Assembly (NCBI GenBank): GCA_002404795.1
Contig: DHKK01000165.1
Coordinates: 1-23,835 of the forward strand
Source: Clostridiales bacterium UBA4696
Lineage (GTDB): Bacteria; Bacillota; Clostridia; Oscillospirales; Oscillospiraceae
Length of the DNA stretch: 23,835 nt
Direction of reading: 5' to 3'
Part shown: piece by piece, positions 1 to 6,041 of the stretch
Layout of the letters: every line of letters begins with the position of its first letter
How positions within the stretch are numbered: the stretch's first letter is position 1
Made by a program: the position numbers and the translations under genes
Notes under the pieces: model-generated
Told to the model about the DNA's origin: nothing
Databases searched by the model: none
What the model saw: the letters and a program-made list of their open reading frames with translations, nothing else

Positions 1-1
1 A

Positions 2-175
2 ATTTTACCCGAGCCGCTGCATGCGGCGCGGCTGGCTGCTATCACGAATGACCTTGATACCAGCTATGATACGGACTATCACATGGACGCGACAGATTTT
101 CTTGCCATGTTTCCAGAACAGAGCGTGGATGCGTCACAGCGTAGAACGCCCCGCCATAAGCATGGAGGGAGGTAA
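2..175 (+). CDS. C-terminal end of an unidentified mobile-element protein (5' end outside window)
   Basis: An open frame enters from the left edge and ends at TAA 173-175, giving the last 57 residues of a protein. The tail is acidic in its middle (Asp-rich around residues 17-30) and ends in a basic stretch rich in Arg, His and Lys. I do not recognise the family. It lies in the AT-richer element and ends just before a possible short ORF with a strong ribosome binding site, so it is probably an accessory gene of the element. Another frame in the same stretch is also open (an ATG at 21), but it starts in mid-sequence without a ribosome binding site. The frame reported here is preferred because it stops exactly at a GGAGGGAGGT signal for the next start. 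Confidence 0.5.
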   Translation: MLPEPLHAARLAAITNDLDTSYDTDYHMDATDFLAMFPEQSVDASQRRTPRHKHGGR

Positions 176-180
176 AGCCT

Positions 181-273
181 ATGGAGCAGTTTTGCCCGCT
201 GCCGTCTGCGAAGCCTTTGAAAAACGATAGTTACAAAGATAAATCCGCGCAGAATCCATCGTGCGGATTTTGA
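181..273 (+). CDS. Possible 30-residue peptide ORF with strong ribosome binding site
   Basis: ATG at 181 lies seven bases after a near-perfect Shine-Dalgarno sequence (GGAGGGAGGT, 164-173), which overlaps the stop of the preceding frame. The ORF has 30 codons to TGA 271-273. Its 3' part coincides with an inverted repeat. After the TGA the same frame continues for ten basic codons (Arg/Lys-rich) to TAA. No family is recognised. It could be a genuine small element peptide, a leader peptide, or the decayed start of a longer gene. The evidence is only the translation signal and its position. Confidence 0.3.
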   Translation: MEQFCPLPSAKPLKNDSYKDKSAQNPSCGF

Positions 274-300
274 CGAAAAAAGCGTTTCATGGTGAAACGC
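241..300 (+). repeat. Two adjacent perfect inverted repeats (hairpins)
   Basis: The first hairpin pairs AAATCCGC (241-248) with GCGGATTT (263-270) across a 14-base loop. The second pairs GCGTTTCA (282-289) with TGAAACGC (293-300) across a 3-base loop. Neither is followed by a T-run on the plus strand, so they are not classic terminators. They may be mRNA structures or protein binding sites between the small ORFs of the element. Confidence 0.45.
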
Positions 301-335
301 AAATAAAGTGCGACAATATTGGATAAAGCTGATTC

Positions 336-584
336 ATGTGCCATATTCTGATTAGAAAACTTCAGAACCGTGCAGAATATGTGCAGGAGGTGTTTTCTAC
401 GAATCAGCGTGAAATTAAGATTGACAACGCGGTTTACTGCGTTCAAAGGCACTTTCTGGGCGAGAGCAGCATTGCAGAGATAATTGCAAGGAAAATCTCG
501 GAATCTCCGAAAAATGACGAGAAATTTGACACTTACAATCCTATAAGTTATAATAATGACAGGAAGTTGGTTCAAGGAGGCTAA
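336..584 (+). CDS. Small hypothetical element protein upstream of the recombinase
   Basis: The open frame ends at TAA 582-584, two bases before the recombinase start. From ATG 336 it encodes 82 residues, but that ATG has only a weak ribosome binding site and a stop directly upstream. A very good AGGAGG (385-390) sits eight bases before an in-frame ACG at 399. A start there (or at GTG 390) would give a 61- to 64-residue protein beginning Asn-Gln-Arg-Glu-Ile-Lys. The body (KIDNAVYCVQRHF..., then an IAEIIARKI helix) reminds me of small accessory proteins found before serine recombinases in clostridial transposons, but I cannot name a family. The last 20 or so codons also encode the recombinase promoter. 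It could be a directionality factor or regulator; that is inference from position only. Confidence 0.45.
   Translation: MCHILIRKLQNRAEYVQEVFSTNQREIKIDNAVYCVQRHFLGESSIAEIIARKISESPKNDEKFDTYNPISYNNDRKLVQGG
526..554 (+). promoter_or_regulatory. Perfect consensus sigma-A promoter for the recombinase
   Basis: TTGACA (526-531) and TATAAT (549-554) are both exact consensus hexamers, 17 bases apart. Transcription would begin near 561, just before the AGGAGG (574-579) of the recombinase. The promoter lies wholly inside the 3' end of the preceding small ORF. Confidence 0.85.
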
Positions 585-586
585 AC

Positions 587-2284
587 ATGAGAACCAACAC
601 ATTCATTGTTGTATTTGGCTATCTTCGCTTGTCAGTAGATGAGGTCGGAAAGACCGTTTCCGGAAGTATCGAGAACCAGGCAAATATCATCCGAAAGTAT
701 TGCGCGCAGCATAATTTGTTTTTGGCTGAGCTTTTTCAGGACGACGGATGGTCGGGCGGCAATTTTGAAAGACCCGGATTCAAAAAAATGCTGGCAGCAC
801 TGGAAAAGAAAAAAGCAAATACCGTCGTTACCGTAGACCTGTCCAGACTTGGACGAAATATGCGGGAATCGAGCTATTACGCCGAGGAATACTTTCCGGA
901 GCGCGGTATTCACTTTTTTACGATTTCCGACGGTTTTGACACGGCACAGGAGAACGTTTTCGCACCATTCCAGTTTGCTATGAATGAAGTCTACCTGCGC
1001 GACGGTTCGCGTAAGGTTAAAAACGTTCTGAAAAACAAACGGGAAAGCGGTCAATACTGCGCCTGCCCTCCGTATGGCTACAAGAAGAATCCGGAAAATG
1101 TGCATCAGCTCATCCCAGACGAAATGACAGCGCCGGTCGTGCAGAGAATTTTTGCCGCAGCAGCGTCCGGGGATTCATCGCGGAAAATTGCAATGGAATT
1201 GAACGCTGACGGGGTCATCCCACCGCTTAAATATCGCGTGTTATACCGTGATAACTTTGGTGACGAGGGCGCCAGCCATGCGTCTGACCTTTGGAATTAT
1301 ACGACGGTCAAGCGAATCCTCAAAAACGAGGTCTATCTTGGACACACGCTGCTTGGCAAGACGAAAAAGGCCAGCATCCGTTCGGAACGGAAACTCTCTG
1401 TTCCACAAGAAGATTGGGCGATTACGCGCGATACACATTTGCCGCTTGTGTCGCAGCAGACATTTGATTCTGCAATGCTGAATCTCGGAAAAGGCACACG
1501 AAATTATCAGAAGTACGATCATGTGCGCAAAAGCATTTTTTCCGGTATTGCCGTTTGTGGACGCTGCGGACATTCGCTTTGTTCCTGCGGAACGGTTTAT
1601 AAGGGAGAACGGGAAAAATACTGGTATTTGTCCTGCACAAAACAGCGGCCTGACATTGCAGACCCCTGCGAGGGTGTTCGAGTCCGTTACAGTGATCTTA
1701 TGGAGGTCGTGCGGCGGGATTTGAATGAAATTCTTGCTATGACCGATGAGCAGATTGAGCAGCTTGTCGGCGCTGTTCTCCGGGAAACGCAAACGGCCGA
1801 AGCAAAGCAAAACCGTCAGCTTCAGCAGGATCGAGCAAATGCGCGTCTGAAAACGATTGATAAGGTAATCACCAAACTCTACATGGACAATGCGGAGGGA
1901 AAGCTGGATGATGCGCGTTTGACCGATATGGTCGCCCAGCTTCAAAAGGAAAGCGATGGACTTCAAAGACTTCTGGTAACGCTGGATGAAGACGAAACAG
2001 AACAGGTAACAGAAAACTACCAACGCTTCTTTGACCGGGCACGGCATTTTACGCACATTGAAAAGCTGGACAGAGAAACGCTATCCCTGTTCGTTGAGCG
2101 CATTGAGGTTGGGCCAAAGGAATTGCCGCAAGGCATCCAGAAAACAATCCACCGAGAGCAGCCGTTCCGTCAGAGTATTCGCATCTTTTACCGCTTCATT
2201 GGAGAGCTGGGAGCAGCACCTATGCGGAGTTTTCCGCTGCCGAAACAGTCAGAGGTAGGCGTTTACAACAAAAATGCTCAATGA
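587..2284 (+). CDS. Large serine recombinase (site-specific integrase/transposase of a mobile element)
   Basis: This 565-residue protein catalyses integration and excision of the element by serine-mediated double-strand exchange. The N-terminal resolvase domain shows the Y-L-R-L-S motif with the nucleophile at Ser16 and the active-site DLSRLGR segment (Arg87, Arg90). A Recombinase domain begins near residue 158 (PPYGYKK). A zinc ribbon begins at Cys324 and Cys327 (CGRC, with further Cys downstream). A coiled-coil-like helical stretch follows, and then a C-terminal DUF4368-like region ending RIFYRFIGEL. The start at 587 has AGGAGG at 574-579. It belongs with the TnpX/TndX-type transposases of clostridial elements (established family). 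The gene ends about 80 bases before the element/chromosome edge, the usual place for such an integrase. It appears intact. Codon use is more AT-rich than in the flanking chromosome. Confidence 0.95.
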   Translation: MRTNTFIVVFGYLRLSVDEVGKTVSGSIENQANIIRKYCAQHNLFLAELFQDDGWSGGNFERPGFKKMLAALEKKKANTVVTVDLSRLGRNMRESSYYAEEYFPERGIHFFTISDGFDTAQENVFAPFQFAMNEVYLRDGSRKVKNVLKNKRESGQYCACPPYGYKKNPENVHQLIPDEMTAPVVQRIFAAAASGDSSRKIAMELNADGVIPPLKYRVLYRDNFGDEGASHASDLWNYTTVKRILKNEVYLGHTLLGKTKKASIRSERKLSVPQEDWAITRDTHLPLVSQQTFDSAMLNLGKGTRNYQKYDHVRKSIFSGIAVCGRCGHSLCSCGTVYKGEREKYWYLSCTKQRPDIADPCEGVRVRYSDLMEVVRRDLNEILAMTDEQIEQLVGAVLRETQTAEAKQNRQLQQDRANARLKTIDKVITKLYMDNAEGKLDDARLTDMVAQLQKESDGLQRLLVTLDEDETEQVTENYQRFFDRARHFTHIEKLDRETLSLFVERIEVGPKELPQGIQKTIHREQPFRQSIRIFYRFIGELGAAPMRSFPLPKQSEVGVYNKNAQ

Positions 2285-2372
2285 AAAAGTTCTAAAAACA
2301 CTGAAAATATCGTAAAAATGTCGAAAATTACGGAATGAAAAATTCTTAATATGTAAAAGAACGCCTAGGGAA
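2285..2372 (+). mobile_element. Right end of the integrated element with the attachment junction
   Basis: An AT-rich stretch after the recombinase contains A-tracts and a small inverted repeat (CGTAA 2311-2315 with TTACG 2328-2332). At about 2364-2372 it gives way abruptly to GC-rich sequence that encodes the C-terminal part of a spore protein. The junction is therefore near the CCTAGGGAA at 2364-2372. The exact crossover bases cannot be fixed without the other end of the element or an empty site. Confidence 0.7.
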
Positions 2373-2489
2373 GTCGGCGTCAACCTCAAGAACGGCTACA
2401 ACGGCGACCTGACCTCCCGCGAAGCCGGCTCCGTCGGCGGCCAGATGGTCAAGAAAATGATCGAGTCCTACGAGCGGAACATGAAGTGA
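2367..2489 (+). pseudogene. 3' fragment of an alpha/beta-type small acid-soluble spore protein gene, interrupted by the element
   Basis: The frame encodes 40 residues ending at TGA 2487-2489: R-E-V-G-V-N-L-K, then G-Y-N-G-D-L-T-S-R, then A-G-S-V-G-G-Q-M-V-K-K-M-I and a short basic tail. This matches the conserved C-terminal half of alpha/beta SASPs, the DNA-binding proteins that protect spore DNA. The N-terminal half, including the usual GPR protease site, is missing. Upstream the frame is open only into element sequence, back to a stop at 2313-2315, with no ATG, GTG or TTG start, so this copy should not be translated. The missing half is expected at the left end of the element outside the window. 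Confidence 0.85.
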
Positions 2490-2523
2490 GTCTTTTCCTT
2501 CGGCACGCCGGAGGCGAAGACGG

Positions 2524-2548
2524 GGAGCTGCCGCATGGCGGCAGCTCC
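2524..2548 (+). terminator. Terminator-like hairpin after the SASP fragment
   Basis: A perfect 11-bp stem (GGAGCTGCCGC with GCGGCAGCTCC) closes a 3-base loop 34 bases after the SASP stop. The tail TCTGACTTCCTGTT is only moderately T-rich. It is probably the original terminator of the interrupted spore gene. Confidence 0.6.
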
Positions 2549-2573
2549 TCTGACTTCCTGTTACATCGCAAAA

Positions 2574-2601
2574 GCCCCGCGTTCCGGCCGGAACGCGGGG
2601 C
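2574..2601 (-). terminator. Intrinsic terminator of argS
   Basis: A perfect 12-bp GC-rich stem (2574-2585 with 2590-2601) around a GGCC loop is followed on the minus strand by TTTTGC. It sits 22 bases after the argS stop. Confidence 0.8.
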
Positions 2602-2623
2602 TGCGCTTATGCGTTTTCTTCGA

Positions 2624-4381
2624 TCACATCCGCTCCGGCGCGGAGAAGCCGAGCAGGTCGATGCACGTTTCCAGCACGCCGCGCGTCAGATCGATCAGCG
2701 CCGCATAGCTGGCCTGCCGGGCCGGATCCGGCTCGGTGAGGATCTTCACGTCGTGGTAGAACTTGTTCGCCGCCGTCGCCAGCTCGTAGATATACGCGCA
2801 GATCGCGTTCGGCGCGGAATCGCGGTACGCGGACCACAGCGCGTCCGCCATCCGGCTGAGCACCAGCATGAGCTGCTTCTGCTCCGCGCTGCAGGCGGGC
2901 AGCAGCTGCGCGGGCGAGACGGGCTTGCCATATTTGGCCAGGATCGACTTGATCCGCACGATCGTGTAGAGGATATAGGGGCCCGTATTGCCCTCGAACG
3001 AGGAGAACCGGTCGAGGTCAAACACGTAATCCTTCGTCGGCATGTTGCTCAGATCGCCGTATTTGAGCGCAGCCATCGCAATGCACTTCGCCGTCTGCGG
3101 CAGCTCCTCGTCGGAGACGGTCTGGTTTTCCTTGATCTTGCTCGTGACGTAATCCGTCACGTCCGCGATCAGCGTCTCCAGCCGCATCACGCCGCCCGCG
3201 CGGGTCTTGAAGGGCTTGCCGTCCTTGCCGTTCATCGTGCCGAAGCCGATGTGGCCGAGTTCGGTCTCCGGCCCGACGAGACCGGCCTTCTTCGCCACGC
3301 GGAAGACCTGCTCAAAGTGCAGATTCTGCCGCTTGTCGGTCAGATACATGTATTTCTTCGGGTGATAATCCTGCTCGCGCTGGACGATCGTGGCCAGATC
3401 CGTCGTGGCGTAGAGCGTCGCGCCGTCGGACTTGACCAGAATGCACGGCGGGACCTCCTTCGCGTCCGTCTCCTCCTGCACCGGCACGACCAGCGCGCCC
3501 TCGGATTCCACGCACATACCCTTTGCCTTCACGGTCTCGAGCAGCTGCGGGATATACTTCTGCGCGTCGCTCTCGCCGAGCCAGACGTCAAAGCTGACGC
3601 CGAGATTATCATAGTTGCGCTTCAGATCCTCGACGGAGACGCGCAGGATGTGCTGCCACAGCGCGCGCTCGCCGCGCTCGCCGTGCTGCAGGCGGAAGGT
3701 CTCCTCGTGCGCGCGGGCGGCGAAGGCCTCGTCTTCCTTGCTCCGGGCGCTGGCGGCGGGGTAGATGCGCTCGAGCTCCGAGATCGTGAACGGCGCTTCG
3801 GCGGGATATTCGCCGGTAAAGTCCGGGTCAAAGTAGGGGAGTCCCGGCTTTTCATCCTGCAGCTGCGCCATGATGAGGCCCATCTGCAGCCCCCAGTCGC
3901 CCAGGTGGATATCGCCGATCACATGGTTGCCGAAGAAGCGATAGATCCGCTTGAGCGATTCGCCGATGATGGCGCTGCGCAGATGGCCGACGTGCAGGGG
4001 CTTTGCCACGTTCGGCCCGCCGTAGTCCAGCACGATCGTGCAGGCGTCTGGATCGTTCTGCACGCCGTAGTGCGTGTCCGCATCCATGCCGCGCAGATAG
4101 GCGGCCAGATACTCGTCCGAGATCTTCAGATTCAAAAAGCCCGGCATCACGGCCTCGGCACTGGCAAACATCTCGTTTTCGCCCAGCGCTTCGAGCACGG
4201 CGTTCGCGATCTGGATGGGAGCCTTGTGGTATTTCTTCGCCGCGGCCAGCGCGCCGTTGCACTGATACTCGCACAGGTCCGGCCGGTTGGAGAGCGTGGC
4301 CCGGCCATAGGCGGCGTCAAACCCGGCCTTCTCAAACGCGCCGGACAGCTGCTCGGAGATCAGATCGATCAGAAATTTCAT
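2624..4381 (-). CDS. argS: Arginyl-tRNA synthetase
   Basis: This class I aminoacyl-tRNA synthetase attaches arginine to tRNA-Arg in the cytoplasm. From ATG 4381 it has 585 residues, normal for the family. The N-terminal Add-1-like domain includes S-N-R-P-D-L. The nucleotide-binding HIGH signature appears as HVGH (residues 130-133) in D-Y-G-G-P-N-V-A-K-P-L-H-V-G-H. The C-terminal anticodon-binding (DALR) domain ends with the typical G-F-x-A-P-E-R-M. A canonical KMSKS is not present; the loop region reads F-K-T-R-A-G-G, which is common in ArgRS. A GTG nine bases further upstream is in frame, but the AAGGGTG ribosome binding site overlaps it and is correctly spaced for the ATG. The gene has its own promoter 35-64 bases upstream, so it is not simply the third gene of the spmAB operon. 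Confidence 0.95.
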   Translation of the reverse strand: MKFLIDLISEQLSGAFEKAGFDAAYGRATLSNRPDLCEYQCNGALAAAKKYHKAPIQIANAVLEALGENEMFASAEAVMPGFLNLKISDEYLAAYLRGMDADTHYGVQNDPDACTIVLDYGGPNVAKPLHVGHLRSAIIGESLKRIYRFFGNHVIGDIHLGDWGLQMGLIMAQLQDEKPGLPYFDPDFTGEYPAEAPFTISELERIYPAASARSKEDEAFAARAHEETFRLQHGERGERALWQHILRVSVEDLKRNYDNLGVSFDVWLGESDAQKYIPQLLETVKAKGMCVESEGALVVPVQEETDAKEVPPCILVKSDGATLYATTDLATIVQREQDYHPKKYMYLTDKRQNLHFEQVFRVAKKAGLVGPETELGHIGFGTMNGKDGKPFKTRAGGVMRLETLIADVTDYVTSKIKENQTVSDEELPQTAKCIAMAALKYGDLSNMPTKDYVFDLDRFSSFEGNTGPYILYTIVRIKSILAKYGKPVSPAQLLPACSAEQKQLMLVLSRMADALWSAYRDSAPNAICAYIYELATAANKFYHDVKILTEPDPARQASYAALIDLTRGVLETCIDLLGFSAPERM

Positions 4382-4415
4382 GTGTTTCACCCTTCGTCAT
4401 ATCATAAGTTTTCAT

Positions 4416-4444
4416 ATTATAGCAGAAAAGTCCGGGAATGTATA
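4416..4444 (-). promoter_or_regulatory. Sigma-A promoter of argS
   Basis: Read on the minus strand, TATACA (4444-4439) lies 17 bases before a perfect TATAAT (4421-4416). The distance to the argS start is about 35 bases. Confidence 0.65.
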
Positions 4445-4467
4445 GAGACTTCCGCAGATACACCCTC

Positions 4468-4989
4468 TTAAAAAAACAGCCTTATGCTTAACGCCGCCAT
4501 GCAGAACCCCGTGAGATCTGCAATCAGCGCGGCCGGGACGGCATAGCGCGTCCCGCGCACGCCCGCGGCGCCGAAGTAGACGCTGATGGTATAAAACGTC
4601 GTCTCTGACGAGCCGAGCATGACCGCGGCCGTCCGCCCGATCAGCGAATCGACGCCGTAGCGCTGCATCAGCTCCGTCCCCACGGCGAGCGCCGCGCTGC
4701 CGCTGAGCGGGCGAATGAGCACCAGCGGCGCAAGCTCCGGCGGGATGCCGAGCACGCGGAACACCGGCGCGACCAGCGGTGTCAGCCAGTCGAAAAAGCC
4801 GCTCTCCCGCAGCATCGTGACCGCCGTCAGCATCAGAACGAGCGACGGCGCGAGCGTCACCAGCAGCCGCAGCCCGTCCTGCGCCCCGGCCAGAAGATCG
4901 CCGTACACGTCCCGTCTCCTGCGCAGCCCCACCGCGCCCGCGGCCAGCAGCAGCCCGGGCAGCAGCAGCTCCGTCAGGTTTTCCAGCAT
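4468..4989 (-). CDS. spmB: Spore maturation protein B
   Basis: This polytopic membrane protein of 173 residues acts with SpmA in spore core dehydration (role known from Bacillus subtilis; the molecular function is unresolved). It is a half-size nucleoside-recognition (Gate) domain protein. Signature segments are R-P-L-S-G-S-A-A-L near residue 93 and G-S-S-E-T-T-F-Y-T at 126-134, each inside hydrophobic helices. The ATG at 4989 is chosen because it gives the family N-terminus; the frame extends 60 bases further upstream, but that part overlaps spmA heavily. The start overlaps the spmA stop by 16 bases, which indicates translational coupling. Confidence 0.9.
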   Translation of the reverse strand: MLENLTELLLPGLLLAAGAVGLRRRRDVYGDLLAGAQDGLRLLVTLAPSLVLMLTAVTMLRESGFFDWLTPLVAPVFRVLGIPPELAPLVLIRPLSGSAALAVGTELMQRYGVDSLIGRTAAVMLGSSETTFYTISVYFGAAGVRGTRYAVPAALIADLTGFCMAALSIRLFF

Positions 4990-5555
4990 CGCTTCAGCCC
5001 CCGCGCCGCCAGAATCCCCACTGCGACGGAGCAGGCGGACGCCAGCCACACCGCCGGGAGAATGTCAAACGCGTGCGCCGCGCCGAGTCTTGCCCGCACG
5101 GCGGCGACGGTCGACGGGATGAGCTGCAGGGAAGCTGTGTTCATCACGACCAGCAGACACATCTCGTCCGACGCACCGGCCGCGCCGGACAGCGCCTGCA
5201 TCCGTTGCGCCGCGCGCACGCCGAGCGGCGTGGCTGCATTGCCGAGCCCCAGCAGATTCGCGGCCAGATTGCCGCACAGGGCCGAAAAGCCCTCTTCATC
5301 CGCTGCGCACACCGGAAACAGCCGCCGCAGCCCCGGCCGCACCGCCCGGCACAACCGGGCAGTCAGTCCCGTCTGCTCCATCGCCCGCGCCAGCGCCGAC
5401 CAAAGGCAGATCGGCCCTGCCAGCGACAGCGTCAGCTCGATCCCCGCCGCCGCGCCGGAAAACGCTGCCTGACTGGAAGAAAACGGTTGACCGGAACACA
5501 AATCTGCCATCACAGACAGGAGAATCAGACCAAACCAAAGAAAATTCAACAACAT
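4974..5555 (-). CDS. spmA: Spore maturation protein A
   Basis: This 193-residue membrane protein has several hydrophobic helices and carries the nucleoside-recognition domain motif N-L-A-A-N-L-L-G-L-G-N-A-A-T-P (residues 96-110), typical of SpmA. It works together with SpmB, encoded immediately downstream with overlap, in lowering spore water content and raising heat resistance (known from B. subtilis). The ATG at 5555 is preceded by ACGGAG at a suitable distance. No convincing sigma-A promoter is visible upstream, which would fit control by a sporulation sigma factor, though I could not identify one. The gene appears intact. Confidence 0.9.
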   Translation of the reverse strand: MLLNFLWFGLILLSVMADLCSGQPFSSSQAAFSGAAAGIELTLSLAGPICLWSALARAMEQTGLTARLCRAVRPGLRRLFPVCAADEEGFSALCGNLAANLLGLGNAATPLGVRAAQRMQALSGAAGASDEMCLLVVMNTASLQLIPSTVAAVRARLGAAHAFDILPAVWLASACSVAVGILAARGLKRCWKT

Positions 5556-5610
5556 GTTTGAAACTCCGTTAAGAAAAAATAAGTTTGTTCAAAATTTGTA
5601 CATAATTGGA

Positions 5611-5619
5611 TGGTAGAAT
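5611..5619 (+). promoter_or_regulatory. Possible extended -10 promoter for the AbrB-type regulator
   Basis: TGGTAGAAT fits the TGnTATAAT extended -10 pattern, about 100 bases before the regulator's start. No good -35 hexamer is seen at 16-18 bases. The leader then contains a small hairpin (AGCGGATG 5639-5646 with CATCCGTT 5656-5663). Confidence 0.4.
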
Positions 5620-5717
5620 AGGGATGGCTTGAGGGGACAGCGGATGTCCATGCAGCATCCGTTGCTGGCCAAATACCAGTTGTGCATGAAGAAAAGAAAT
5701 TAGGGGGTTGCATTCAC

Positions 5718-5963
5718 ATGAAATCAACAGGCATTGTCAGAAAGGTCGACGAGCTCGGCAGGATCGTTCTGCCCATCGAACTGCGCCGCACGCTGGACAT
5801 CGCGGAGAAGGACGCTATCGAAATCTATGTCGACGGTGAGTCCATTATTCTCAAGAAGTACGAGCCGACCTGCATCTTCTGCGGCGACGGCCGGAACGTC
5901 GAGAACTACCGCGGCAAGAACATCTGCGCCAACTGCATGAAGGAGCTGCGCGCAGGAAAATAA
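5718..5963 (+). CDS. AbrB/SpoVT-type transition-state regulator with C-terminal zinc knuckle
   Basis: This 81-residue protein has an N-terminal AbrB/MazE swapped-hairpin DNA-binding domain (S-T-G-I-V-R-K-V-D-E-L-G-R-I-V-L-P-I-E-L-R, residues 3-23), as in AbrB, Abh and SpoVT. It is followed by a short C-terminal segment with two Cys pairs, C52-x2-C55 and C70-x2-C73, a likely zinc-binding knuckle. The family binds DNA as dimers or tetramers and controls stationary-phase and sporulation genes (known for Bacillus). The ATG at 5718 follows TAGGGGG and gives the family start; an earlier in-frame ATG at 5682 would add 12 non-conserved residues. Its targets here are unknown. It faces rsmI across a shared terminator. 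Confidence 0.88.
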   Translation: MKSTGIVRKVDELGRIVLPIELRRTLDIAEKDAIEIYVDGESIILKKYEPTCIFCGDGRNVENYRGKNICANCMKELRAGK

Positions 5964-5972
5964 GTTCTGCAA

Positions 5973-6008
5973 AAAAATCCCGCTGCTTGACCAGCAGCGG
6001 GATTTTTG
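5973..6008. terminator. Bidirectional terminator between the AbrB-type regulator and rsmI
   Basis: CCCGCTGCT (5979-5987) pairs with AGCAGCGGG (5993-6001). The stem is flanked by A-runs on the left and T-runs on the right, so it can end transcription from both convergent genes. Confidence 0.9.
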
Positions 6009-6041
6009 TTTTTATGATCGATCAGCAGGGGAGAAGCAGCC

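Noticed and set aside
231..602. A 123-codon minus-strand frame in the AT-richer element region
   Set aside because: No ribosome binding site upstream of its start, unusual Phe/Cys/Arg-rich composition, and it overlaps the recombinase promoter and small ORF on the other strand.
1241..2056. A 271-codon minus-strand frame inside the recombinase gene
   Set aside because: Antisense to an intact recombinase with clear motifs; no translation signal.
2316..2489. Fusion of element sequence to the SASP frame as an expressed hybrid protein
   Set aside because: The open frame contains no ATG, GTG or TTG start between the upstream stop (2313-2315) and the SASP part, and no ribosome binding site.
2486..4471. 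A 661-codon plus-strand frame opposite argS
   Set aside because: Antisense to a clear ArgRS; no ribosome binding site or family features.
5596..5619. TTGTAC with TAGAAT as a -35/-10 pair for the AbrB-type regulator
   Set aside because: The spacer is only 12 bases; an extended -10 element alone is the better explanation.
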